Assembly (NCBI GenBank): GCA_004356415.1
Contig: SMWN01000091.1
Coordinates: forward strand, 1 to 11,004
Length of the DNA stretch: 11,004 bases
Direction of reading: 5' to 3'
Source: Gammaproteobacteria bacterium
GTDB taxonomy: Bacteria; Pseudomonadota; Gammaproteobacteria; Eutrophobiales; Eutrophobiaceae
Part shown: piece by piece, positions 1 to 5,926 of the stretch
Layout of the letters: every line of letters begins with the position of its first letter
Numbering within the stretch: the stretch's first letter is position 1
Notes under the pieces: generated by a model
The model's database searches: none
The model's input: the letters and a program-made list of their open reading frames with translations, nothing else
Told to the model about the DNA's origin: nothing
Position numbers and translations under genes: made by a program

Positions 1-1
1 A

Positions 2-208
2 GAAGTAATAAATATTGTGGTCGCGAAAGATCAGGCAGATAGAATTTTTGAAAGAATGTATATCGCTGGAAATCTTGATACACCGGGAATGGGGTTGATA
101 TATTTAACACCCCTGGATAAAGCGGCGACATACGTACCTCAAGAAATTGCCGAGAAACTGGAAAAAGAAGAAGCTGGTGCCAAATCGGCTGCAGTGAGCA
201 ATCAGTAA
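2..208 (+). CDS. P-II-like signalling protein, C-terminal part (5' end outside window)
   Basis: The reading frame is open from the left edge (EVINIVVAKDQADRIFERMY...), so this is the C-terminal end of a gene that begins before the window. The visible part fits the last beta-alpha-beta unit of a P-II fold: a strand (INIVVAKD), a helix (QADRIFERMYIAG), then TPGMGLIYLTPLDKAATYV, which matches the position of the B-loop and final strand of GlnB-type proteins. A short acidic and Ala-rich tail follows. P-II proteins are trimeric sensors that bind adenine nucleotides and small ligands and control transporters or enzymes. The stop codon overlaps the start of the next P-II-like gene (TAATG), so the two are translationally coupled and may form hetero-oligomers or serve one target. 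The target is not in the window. Assignment to the P-II superfamily is fairly sure; the ligand is unknown. Confidence 0.7.
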   Translation, partial: EVINIVVAKDQADRIFERMYIAGNLDTPGMGLIYLTPLDKAATYVPQEIAEKLEKEEAGAKSAAVSNQ

Positions 209-549
209 TGTTTATCAACAATCAAAAATTAATTACTTGTATATTGCCAAAAGGTATCTGTTTTGATGTTGAAAAATCACTCAAGGAAGAAAAGGGTATT
301 GTTACTGCCAATGTTAAAACAGCAAGAGGACTGGGAAAGTTAACACCGCTGGCATATAGAGGTGTTGGTGAGCAAACAGAAAAAGAGATTTTAACCGTAA
401 CAGTTTCCAGTGAAGATGCGGATGAAATTTTTGGATTTATCTATGATGAGGCCAGGATAAACAAGCCCCATGGTGGATTAATTTATATGTCTAATATAGA
501 TGTCGTTTCTGCTTATTCATTACCCGAAGATCTTCCAGATGAAGTGTAG
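208..549 (+). CDS. divergent P-II family protein (second of a tandem pair)
   Basis: This complete 113-residue protein has P-II length and layout. It starts with KLITCILPKG (residues 7-16), which matches the first beta strand, followed by a helix and then VKTARGLGK and YRGVGE (about 36-55) at the T-loop. The segment between YRG and the next strand (ILTVTV) is about four residues shorter than in GlnB and carries no tyrosine at the usual uridylylation site (Tyr51). Classical GlnD-dependent control is therefore unlikely. The C-terminal unit contains PHGGLIYMSNIDVVSAY (87-103). The start ATG overlaps the stop of the upstream P-II-like gene by one base. Divergent P-II paralogues of this sort are known beside bicarbonate-uptake or carboxysome genes in autotrophs, for example SbtB and the carboxysome-associated P-II of Thiomonas. 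A similar role here is inference, because the upstream genes are not visible. This gene probably ends its operon; cysQ converges 22 bp downstream. Confidence 0.75.
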   Translation: MFINNQKLITCILPKGICFDVEKSLKEEKGIVTANVKTARGLGKLTPLAYRGVGEQTEKEILTVTVSSEDADEIFGFIYDEARINKPHGGLIYMSNIDVVSAYSLPEDLPDEV

Positions 550-571
550 GTAGTACTATTTGGTTTCATCT

Positions 572-1378
572 TTACTTTATTTCGTCGAGATACTGTCTCC
601 AGTTAAAAGATGGATCTGCAATCACTAGAAACTCGGGGTTAAGCAGGGATTCTTTTGTGTTGTAACGGATCGGGTTGAAATGCATATCTACAACGCAGCC
701 CCCAGCTTCTTCAACGATACACTGTGCAGCAGCCGTGTCCCATTCAGAAGTCAATCCGAATCTTGGGTAGATATCTACCTTTCCTTCTGCGACCAGACAA
801 AATTTTAAAGAGCTGCCAATGGCAATAATTTCAGCGCCACCCAGCCGGTTAATAAAGGCCTGTTGTTTTTCGCCACCATGTGAGCGACTGCCAGCGAGTA
901 TTATCTTATTATTTTCGGATTTTTTTACCTTTATCGATTCCGTTATTCCATCCGCGTTAATTTTAAAGGCCCCTAATGATTTCGCTGCGTAGTAACAAAC
1001 GCCTGAAACAGGAACAACGATGACACCCAATCTTGCCTGATGATCCTCAATGAGCGCGATATTCACAGTGAATTCACCATTACGTTTGATAAATTCGCGT
1101 GTACCGTCTAATGGGTCAACCAGCCAGTAAGGTGACCACTGGCGACGCTCAGAGTAAGGCAGTTCCGTAGATTCTTCAGATAGAACGGGTATCTCAGGTG
1201 TTAGCTCTGCAAGTGCCTTACAGATGGTATTATGCGCTGCCAGATCAGCAGCGGTTAAAGGGGAACGATCCTCCTTACTTTCAACTGTGAAATCAGTATC
1301 ATAAATTTCGAGAATGCGATTTGCAGCTTGATTCGCAATCTGACAAATTTCTTCTATGAGTTTTTGATTTATTTCCAT
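572..1378 (-). CDS. cysQ: 3'(2'),5'-bisphosphate nucleotidase CysQ
   Basis: This 268-residue member of the inositol-monophosphatase/FBPase superfamily removes the 3'-phosphate from PAP (and PAPS), the by-product of sulfate activation, to give AMP. Metal-site motifs of the family are all present: EES at residues 68-70, the VDPLDGT signature at 87-93 followed by REFIKRNGEFTVNIALIE, and SEWDTAAAQCIVEEAGG at 211-227. REFIKRNGEFTVN is characteristic of CysQ rather than SuhB. Length is normal. The ATG at 1378 gives a typical N-terminus, but the upstream bases are AT-rich with no strong Shine-Dalgarno. The gene is transcribed away from the MITE-like element, and its promoter must lie in the 58 bp before that element or inside it. 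In related genomes nudE often lies between cysQ and a yrfG-type gene; it is absent here. Confidence 0.93.
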   Translation of the reverse strand: MEINQKLIEEICQIANQAANRILEIYDTDFTVESKEDRSPLTAADLAAHNTICKALAELTPEIPVLSEESTELPYSERRQWSPYWLVDPLDGTREFIKRNGEFTVNIALIEDHQARLGVIVVPVSGVCYYAAKSLGAFKINADGITESIKVKKSENNKIILAGSRSHGGEKQQAFINRLGGAEIIAIGSSLKFCLVAEGKVDIYPRFGLTSEWDTAAAQCIVEEAGGCVVDMHFNPIRYNTKESLLNPEFLVIADPSFNWRQYLDEIK

Positions 1379-1431
1379 TTTATTTACATTCTATTTTTTA
1401 CGGCTGTTAAGTGACTTATTGCTTGGTTATT

Positions 1432-1691
1432 ATAATCCTAGAAACCACAGTTAACCGCTACGAATAACAAGTAACATGATGATACCAATAACATTACGGC
1501 TTTTGTTTGAGTTCATCCACAGGATGAAGGCACTACTGAGCCGATGGCACGCCACAATAAATATTTTTGGGGTGCGCCTAGGCGGGTTAAAAACCTCAGC
1601 AATGGCGAGTCATTGCCCCGGATTTTCCCCCACCTATCCACACCAAACTGACGCACCCTCAAACCTGTCCAACTGCGGTTTCTAGGATAAT
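1432..1691. repeat. 5-bp target-site duplication (ATAAT) flanking the MITE-like element
   Basis: ATAAT at 1432-1436 directly precedes the left inverted repeat, and ATAAT at 1687-1691 directly follows the right one. A 5-bp duplication at the exact outer borders of matching terminal repeats is the mark of a transposition event. It fixes the element as 1437-1686. Chance identity of five AT-rich bases is possible, but unlikely together with the repeats. Confidence 0.8.
1437..1686. mobile_element. 250-bp MITE-like non-autonomous element with 16-bp terminal inverted repeats
   Basis: The left end reads CCTAGAAACCACAGTT (1437-1452), and the reverse complement of the right end (1671-1686) is CCTAGAAACCGCAGTT: 15 of 16 positions match. 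A 5-bp ATAAT duplication borders both ends. The interior has no transposase gene and several short perfect hairpins: TTCATCC-ACA-GGATGAA (1512-1528), the palindrome CGCCTAGGCG (1575-1584) and GCAATG-GCGAGT-CATTGC (1599-1616). Ends that begin CCTAGA with a duplication of about 5 bp resemble IS1380-family elements such as ISEcp1, so an internally deleted IS1380-like element moved in trans is the best guess; that family assignment is inference. The element fills most of the 342-bp spacer between the divergent cysQ and yrfG-type genes and ends 34 bp before the latter's start codon. A 69-codon open frame inside it is judged non-coding. Confidence 0.85.
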
Positions 1692-1720
1692 AGAGAATTC
1701 AAACTGGACATAATGATTAA

Positions 1721-2374
1721 ATGATTAACTGGGATAAAATTGAGACGGTCATGCTGGACCTGGATGGCACCTTGCTTGATCTCCATTTTGATAACTATTT
1801 CTGGCAGGAATACCTGCCAGAATGTTGGGGCCAACGACATGATATGGATATTGATTCCGCGAAAGCAGCATTAATTCCAAGATTTAAATCCATGGAAGGT
1901 ACGTTAGCATGGTACTGTCTGGATTACTGGTCTGATGAGCTGGATCTGGATGTTTTCGGGCTCAAACAAGATGTAGAGCATTTAATAAAAACAAGGCCTT
2001 ATACAGTGGAATTATTATGCAAACTGAATGAAATGGGCAAGGAGATTATTCTGGTTACCAATGCACAAGAAAAGATTCTTGATGTGAAACTGGAAAAAAC
2101 GGGGATCAAAAAGTATTTTGATTTTATTATTTCTGCACATGAATTAGGTAGCCCGAAAGAACATAGTAAATTTTGGGAATTACTCTCCAACACTGTTCAA
2201 TTCAGTCAAGAGAAGACCTTATTTATCGATGATAACTTGACTGTATTGCAGACCGCGCAAGATTACGGCATCCGTTATTTACTGAGTATTGCCAGGCCGG
2301 ATAGTCATTTACCAGAACGATCACCAACAGACTATTTCCCTATCAAAGATTTCAGGGAAATATTTACGGATTAA
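1721..2374 (+). CDS. yrfG: HAD-family GMP/IMP nucleotidase (YrfG type)
   Basis: This 217-residue haloacid-dehalogenase hydrolase is predicted to dephosphorylate purine 5'-monophosphates, as E. coli YrfG does with GMP and IMP. HAD motifs are complete: DLDGTLLD at residues 13-20 (nucleophile D13, acid/base D15), LVTNA with T113 as motif II, K146 as the motif III lysine, and FIDDN with D170/D171 as motif IV. The cap region (about 20-90) is rich in aromatic residues (FWQEYLPECWG, WYCLDYW), which fits YrfG proteins. The ATG at 1721 is the first usable start; an ATG at 1713 in another frame stops at once. The ribosome-binding site is weak (TGGA about 12 nt upstream). The MITE-like element ends 34 bp upstream, so the original promoter was probably displaced or rebuilt by the insertion. 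The gene converges with trmB, 11 bp apart. Confidence is high for the HAD family and good for the YrfG subgroup. Confidence 0.85.
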   Translation: MINWDKIETVMLDLDGTLLDLHFDNYFWQEYLPECWGQRHDMDIDSAKAALIPRFKSMEGTLAWYCLDYWSDELDLDVFGLKQDVEHLIKTRPYTVELLCKLNEMGKEIILVTNAQEKILDVKLEKTGIKKYFDFIISAHELGSPKEHSKFWELLSNTVQFSQEKTLFIDDNLTVLQTAQDYGIRYLLSIARPDSHLPERSPTDYFPIKDFREIFTD

Positions 2375-2396
2375 GAAAGTTGTGATTACTTCTTAA
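2371..2396. terminator. weak bidirectional stem between convergent yrfG-type gene and trmB
   Basis: TTAAGAA (2371-2377) and TTCTTAA (2390-2396) form a perfect 7-bp inverted repeat that spans the two stop codons. The stem is AT-rich, with only one G-C pair and no T-run worth the name, so it could at best be a weak shared terminator for the two convergent genes. The repeat may simply reflect two TTAAGAA-like gene ends. Confidence 0.25.
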
Positions 2397-3078
2397 AAGC
2401 CAATGCAAAATCATAGATACGATGCCCTTTGTTTAGACCTCTTTGTTCAAATTTTGTCATTGGTCTCCATCTTGGCCGGGGCGAGTATTGATTTCTGCCA
2501 GCGAGATTAATAATGTCTGGCTCGCTATCGATAATTTCACTGATCTGATTTGCATAATCTTCCCAGTCGGTTGCAATGAACAGGCGACCATGCTTTTTCA
2601 GAGCTTTTTTAATCAAGGGAATCAGTGACGAACTGATTAAACGTCTCTTGTGATGCTTTTTTTTGGGCCAGGGATCAGGAAAGAATATATAAACGCAATC
2701 AATACTATTTTCAGGGAGTTGATATTTTAAAATATCCACAATGTCATAAGAGATAATTCGAATATTTGAAAGTTTATCCTCTTCGATCCTTCGCATAAGA
2801 CTGCCGATACCAGGGCGATGTACCTCAACCGCCAGATAGTCATTCTCCCTATGTTTGTTTGCCATTTGCACGGTGGCATCACCCATCCCTGTTCCAATTT
2901 CCAGTATTCTGGGTGCAGTTCGTCCAAATACCTGATTCAGATCCAGCAGTGTCTGGCTAAAATCAATTCCGTAACAAGACCAGGATACTTCAAGTAAATC
3001 TTTTTGTGCTGATGTCATTCGCCTTTCACGCAGGACATAACTACGTATCGGTCGATGCTGATTTGAACCTGTTGTCAT
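2386..3078 (-). CDS. trmB: tRNA (guanine-N7-)-methyltransferase TrmB
   Basis: This 230-residue class I SAM-dependent methyltransferase makes m7G46 in the variable loop of tRNAs. The SAM-binding motif LEIGTGMGD is at residues 59-67, and the acidic partner VEVHRPG at 84-90. The TrmB signatures are present: FFPDPWPKKKHHKRR (132-146), ATDWEDY (169-175) and RPMTKFEQRG (205-214) followed by a GHRIYDF motif. The N-terminal IRSYVLRERRMT aligns with the IRSFVRRQGRLT segment of E. coli TrmB, which supports the ATG at 3078 over the internal Met21. There is no clear Shine-Dalgarno at this start, so translation may depend on coupling with thiG, which ends 36 bp upstream. Association with thiSG is conserved in many gammaproteobacteria and is taken as operon structure, not a functional link. 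It is the last gene of the - strand cluster. Confidence 0.95.
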   Translation of the reverse strand: MTTGSNQHRPIRSYVLRERRMTSAQKDLLEVSWSCYGIDFSQTLLDLNQVFGRTAPRILEIGTGMGDATVQMANKHRENDYLAVEVHRPGIGSLMRRIEEDKLSNIRIISYDIVDILKYQLPENSIDCVYIFFPDPWPKKKHHKRRLISSSLIPLIKKALKKHGRLFIATDWEDYANQISEIIDSEPDIINLAGRNQYSPRPRWRPMTKFEQRGLNKGHRIYDFALAFKK

Positions 3079-3114
3079 AACAACGGAGAGCGAAAGTCAG
3101 AGGGTACTTACAAA

Positions 3115-3915
3115 TCAGAAAAATGTCCCGTCAATGGGAGAGGAAGCGCTGGCGTATGCTCGTCGCGGCATACGGCCTGCAAGAAATGCTTCACGCCCGG
3201 ACTCAATCGCTTTCTTCATTGCGCTTGCCATTAACACAGGATTTCTGGCCTCAGCAATAGCTGTGTTCATCAAAACGCCATCACAGCCAAGCTCCATAGC
3301 TATTGCAGCGTCAGAGGCTGTTCCAACGCCAGCGTCTACCAGAATGGGGACAGATGCATTCTCAACAATAGTCCTTATGTTGTAAGGGTTTCTGATGCCA
3401 AGTCCTGAACCGATAGGTGCGGCAAGTGGCATGACAGCGACACAGCCCATGTCCTCAAATCGTTGGGCCATAATGGGATCATCATTGGTATAAACCATGA
3501 CATCAAAACCTTCTTTGATAAGTATTTCTGCCGCTTCTATTGTTGCGGGGACATCAGGAAACAATGTTTTCTCATCACCTAACACTTCAAGTTTGACGAG
3601 ATTGTGTCCCCCAAGTAATTCTCGCGCGAGTCGGCAAGTCCGTATTGCAGATTCCGCATCGTAACACCCGGCGGTATTTGGCAGGATAGTATATTTTTCC
3701 GGACTGATGACATCCAGTAAATTCGGTTCATCGGGCCTCTGACCAATATTACTTCTGCGAATGGCAACGGTAATTATTTGTGCCCCGCTCGCTTTAATGG
3801 CAAGACCGGTCTCCTCCATATCCTTATATTTACCTGTGCCAAGCAGCAGCCTTGAGGTGTACTCTTTTCCGGCAATGGTAACCGGATCTTTAAGACTATT
3901 TATAACGGACTCCAT
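3115..3915 (-). CDS. thiG: thiazole synthase ThiG
   Basis: ThiG is a TIM-barrel enzyme that builds the thiazole phosphate moiety of thiamine from deoxyxylulose 5-phosphate, dehydroglycine (from ThiO or ThiH, not in the window) and the sulfur of ThiS thiocarboxylate. The 266-residue sequence has normal length and the family marks: LLGTGKYK (24-31), IRRSN (52-56), PNTAGCYDAESA (79-90), the Schiff-base lysine K108 in LVKLEVLGD (106-114), MPLAAPIGSGLGI and the phosphate-binding DAGVGTASDAA. Its ATG overlaps the thiS stop as TAATG, so translation of the two partner proteins is coupled and the pair is likely made in a fixed ratio. No TPP riboswitch is apparent upstream of thiS, where only 45 bp separate it from the preceding gene. 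Confidence 0.96.
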   Translation of the reverse strand: MESVINSLKDPVTIAGKEYTSRLLLGTGKYKDMEETGLAIKASGAQIITVAIRRSNIGQRPDEPNLLDVISPEKYTILPNTAGCYDAESAIRTCRLARELLGGHNLVKLEVLGDEKTLFPDVPATIEAAEILIKEGFDVMVYTNDDPIMAQRFEDMGCVAVMPLAAPIGSGLGIRNPYNIRTIVENASVPILVDAGVGTASDAAIAMELGCDGVLMNTAIAEARNPVLMASAMKKAIESGREAFLAGRMPRRAYASASSPIDGTFF

Positions 3916-4112
3916 TAGCCACCACCAATAGCCTCAACGATTTCAACTTTGTCATCTGGCTGAATCTCATAAGCGGCAAATGAACTGCGGGGTATGATTT
4001 GTTGGTTTACTTCTACGGCGAGACAGCCGGAGAGTTCAAGCCTGGAGAGTAACTGAATAATATTCAGTGGATTATCAAGGATAAGCGATTCTCCGTTGAG
4101 GGTGATTTGCAT
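3915..4112 (-). CDS. thiS: sulfur carrier protein ThiS
   Basis: This 65-residue beta-grasp protein starts MQITLNGESL and ends with the diagnostic Gly-Gly tail (EAIGGG). The C-terminal glycine is adenylated by ThiF and converted to a thiocarboxylate that donates sulfur to ThiG. The middle segment LAVEVNQQIIPRSSF, followed by PDDKVEIVEAIGGG, is typical of ThiS. It overlaps thiG by one base (TAATG) and follows the MBL-fold gene by 45 bp. No thiF or thiO lies nearby, so adenylation and dehydroglycine supply must come from genes elsewhere. The short length is normal for the family. Confidence 0.93.
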   Translation of the reverse strand: MQITLNGESLILDNPLNIIQLLSRLELSGCLAVEVNQQIIPRSSFAAYEIQPDDKVEIVEAIGGG

Positions 4113-4157
4113 AGCTACTAAATGATTGATGAAAGGCTTACACCTAAAAATGGATAT

Positions 4158-5066
4158 TCAAAGATCTATTGTCATGCCTTCTTTAGCGATGTGACAGACA
4201 AGCGATGAACCTTTTTCCTTGATGATCTCATTAGAATGTTTTTGGATTGCTTCCATAGCGACATCGTCATAGTTCGGATCATGATGAAACAGGTAAAGCT
4301 CTTTTACATTGGCGTCGATAGCAGTATCGATCGCGTCAACGTAACAAGAGTGGCCCCATCCGTGTTTTTTCTCATAATCATCGGGTGTATATTGGGCATC
4401 GTGAATAAGGATATCTGCATCTTTGAATAGGTTTAATTCTGACTGATGCTCTTCATGGACCATTTCTTCTATTAGTTCATGTTCCTCTTCAGTGAACTCA
4501 TCAGTTCTACGCTTGATTGATTTCTCAATAAACTTACATTCATTGTCTGATGCATAAACAATAGTCTTGCCATTGACTTCAATCTTGTAACCAAAAGTAA
4601 TGCCCGGATGATGCACGTTTGAAAAGCTGATTTTCATGGGCCCGCACTGGAAACCATCGCTTTGCGGCTCGAGATAATTTGTCTCTGCCAGCCAGGTTTC
4701 CGTACCCACAGGGAAATAGGGTGCTTGCATTTGTGCAGAGATATGTTCCTCTATTAATTCCGGGCCATCACCTGGACCGAAAAAATCGATCTTCCAGTCA
4801 GGCATAAAAGCAGGGACAAAGAAAGGTAAACCACAAACATGGTCCCAGTGATAATGAGTCAAAATGACAAATATTTCCCGTATTTGATCCTGCTGCATTA
4901 ATTTGTTCCCAAGCGGGATGATGCCGGTACCAGCATCACAGATCAGCAGGTGATCATCCACCCTGATTTCCACGCACGAGGTATTGCCGCCGACACCGAG
5001 GTGGCTGGAAAAAGGTGCCGCATAAGAACCACGAACACCCCAAAATCGGAGTTGTGCATTACTCAT
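4158..5066 (-). CDS. metallo-beta-lactamase-fold hydrolase
   Basis: This is a 302-residue cytoplasmic MBL-fold protein with no signal peptide. It starts with LRFWGVRGSY (6-15) and has GGNTSCVEI (26-34), features of a subgroup of small-molecule or phosphodiester hydrolases related to RNase Z and PhnP. Metal-site residues are clear: THYHWDH (70-76, HxHxDH), H152/H153 in NVHHPGITFGYKIE, D174 in IVYASDNE, and a late histidine in LFHHDP (259-264). An acidic helical insert (about 178-212) follows D174, and DAQYTPDDYEKKHGWGHS (223-240) follows that. The fold is certain. The substrate is not identifiable; cyclic nucleotide or another phosphodiester is a guess from the family. It sits 18 bp downstream of a phospho-acceptor-less receiver gene and 45 bp upstream of thiS, so all are probably co-transcribed. 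Its own Shine-Dalgarno is weak. Confidence 0.88.
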   Translation of the reverse strand: MSNAQLRFWGVRGSYAAPFSSHLGVGGNTSCVEIRVDDHLLICDAGTGIIPLGNKLMQQDQIREIFVILTHYHWDHVCGLPFFVPAFMPDWKIDFFGPGDGPELIEEHISAQMQAPYFPVGTETWLAETNYLEPQSDGFQCGPMKISFSNVHHPGITFGYKIEVNGKTIVYASDNECKFIEKSIKRRTDEFTEEEHELIEEMVHEEHQSELNLFKDADILIHDAQYTPDDYEKKHGWGHSCYVDAIDTAIDANVKELYLFHHDPNYDDVAMEAIQKHSNEIIKEKGSSLVCHIAKEGMTIDL

Positions 5067-5084
5067 CTGATTATGTTTTTTTGC

Positions 5085-5483
5085 TTATTTACTGTCGCTT
5101 TTCAAACTTGCGTGGGTGTATTTTACTACAACATCTGTAATTGTCTGCAGAGACATGGGCTTGGGGATAAACTCCAGGACACCTAGATCTTTGGCAACCA
5201 TTCGATCCTGAGCATAATCCTTCGAACTTACAATAATTGCCTGTGTTTCCCGGTGAGCTGGTAGCTGTCTCAGGTCCCTTAACAGTGACAGGCCATTCTT
5301 ATCGGGCAATAGGATACTTACAATGATTAAATTTGGCGTGTTTGCCTGCAAGTATGGCCATGCCTCTTCAGCGGAAGTAAACACAGTCAAATCAATATCC
5401 AGATCTTTCGTGCTTCTTTCGAGTAATTTTTTCATTGACGGACTGTTGTCTACGCCAATAACCGTTGGTCTCGTGCTCCCCAT
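5085..5483 (-). CDS. single-domain response-regulator-like protein lacking the phospho-acceptor Asp
   Basis: This is a stand-alone CheY-like receiver domain of 132 residues with no output domain. Strand 1 ends in VIGVDNSPSM (8-17), so the usual acidic pair is D12 plus N13. At the end of strand 3, where receivers carry the phosphorylated Asp, the sequence is NLIIVSILLPDKNG (51-64); the Asp position is Ser56, codon AGT at 5316-5318. The rest is well kept: SS at 86-87 for the conserved Thr/Ser, and FIPKP with K108 and the cis-proline. The domain can therefore fold but should not be phosphorylated in the normal way, and may act by binding a partner. The partner could be the MBL hydrolase encoded 18 bp downstream. 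It is the first gene of the cluster, with a candidate promoter about 80 nt upstream. Confidence 0.88.
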   Translation of the reverse strand: MGSTRPTVIGVDNSPSMKKLLERSTKDLDIDLTVFTSAEEAWPYLQANTPNLIIVSILLPDKNGLSLLRDLRQLPAHRETQAIIVSSKDYAQDRMVAKDLGVLEFIPKPMSLQTITDVVVKYTHASLKSDSK

Positions 5484-5569
5484 AGGTTTAGCCTTTAATC
5501 CTCTTCAAGCTATTATTCGAATACACTCTGACCATGATCTAAAAAAATCACTAACAGACTGATTATATT

Positions 5570-5598
5570 ATTAAAATTAAAGAAATATCTACTATCAA
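5570..5598 (-). promoter_or_regulatory. candidate sigma-70 promoter of the receiver-MBL-thiSG-trmB cluster
   Basis: On the - strand, TTGATA (5598-5593) and TTTAAT (5575-5570) are separated by exactly 17 bp, and each matches the sigma-70 consensus at 5 of 6 positions. Transcription would start near 5563 and leave a leader of about 80 nt before the ATG at 5483. The region is very AT-rich, so chance matches are common; a TATAAT at 5567-5562 is an alternative -10 without a good -35. Confidence 0.45.
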
Positions 5599-5662
5599 TG
5601 CGTTCTGCTATTTGATATCCAGGGTAAATATTACACCAAAAAATGATAGAGAGCACACTGCT

Positions 5663-5690
5663 TTGGATAGTTTCCCTGAACCATTAATAC
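5663..5690 (+). promoter_or_regulatory. candidate promoter of tRNA-Gly
   Basis: TTGGAT (5663-5668) and TAATAC (5685-5690) are 16 bp apart and lie 23 bp before the mature tRNA 5' end, a suitable place for a tRNA promoter. TAGAAT at 5694-5699 is an alternative -10. The matches are imperfect, so this is a position-supported guess. Confidence 0.3.
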
Positions 5691-5713
5691 AGATAGAATT
5701 AATCTAATTTCTT

Positions 5714-5787
5714 GCGGGTGTAGTTCAATGGTAGAACATCAGCTTCCCAAGCTGAATACGTGGGTTCGATTCCCATCACCCGCTCCA
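5714..5787 (+). tRNA. tRNA-Gly, anticodon CCC
   Basis: The 74-nt sequence folds as a complete cloverleaf. The acceptor stem is GCGGGTG/CACCCGC (7 bp), the D stem GTTC/GAAC with loop AATGGTA, the anticodon stem TCAGC/GCTGA with loop TTCCCAA, the T stem GTGGG/CCCAT (one G-T pair) with loop TTCGATT, discriminator T, and an encoded CCA at 5785-5787. The anticodon CCC is at 5746-5748 and reads the glycine codon GGG. It is a lone tRNA gene between two - strand gene groups, transcribed in the opposite direction to both. No good terminator is obvious: a loose GATTGA/TCAATC stem (5850-5855 and 5876-5881) precedes T-runs further downstream. Confidence 0.97.
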
Positions 5788-5815
5788 TTATAAACACGTA
5801 GAAATAGTGGGGTTA

Positions 5816-5831
5816 TGTGAACTACATCACA
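5816..5831. promoter_or_regulatory. orphan CRP/Vfr-type binding site
   Basis: TGTGAACTACATCACA matches the CRP consensus TGTGA-N6-TCACA perfectly in both half-sites, and the outer A (5815) and T (5832) extend the symmetry to 18 bp. It lies 28 bp after the tRNA-Gly 3' end and about 95 bp beyond the 3' end of the ftsN-like gene, so no protein gene starts beside it on the + strand. On the - strand a TATAAT lies at 5792-5787, placing the site near -43 of a possible transcript running antisense through the tRNA toward the receiver gene. The site is seen in the sequence; binding and target are inferred. Confidence 0.5.
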
Positions 5832-5926
5832 TTTAATGAATATTGGCTGGATTGAGGCGAGACTATTTCGGGGCATCAATCACATTGGATTTTTCTCATT
5901 TTTAACCGCAGAGATGCAAGTGTGGT

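Noticed and set aside
1476..1685. A 69-codon open frame inside the MITE-like element
   Set aside because: It lies wholly in the element, ends inside the right inverted repeat, has no Shine-Dalgarno, and its product is Cys/Pro/His-rich with no recognisable fold. It is best explained as chance.
5484..5713. AT-rich spacer upstream of the tRNA examined for small genes or a phage attachment site
   Set aside because: No convincing coding frame with a ribosome-binding site and no repeat of the tRNA 3' end is visible in the window; only promoter-like elements are supported.
5850..5892. Stem GATTGA/TCAATC with downstream T-run as a tRNA terminator or small RNA
   Set aside because: The loop is 20 bases with little internal pairing and the T-run comes several bases after the stem. 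It was kept only as a remark in the tRNA entry.
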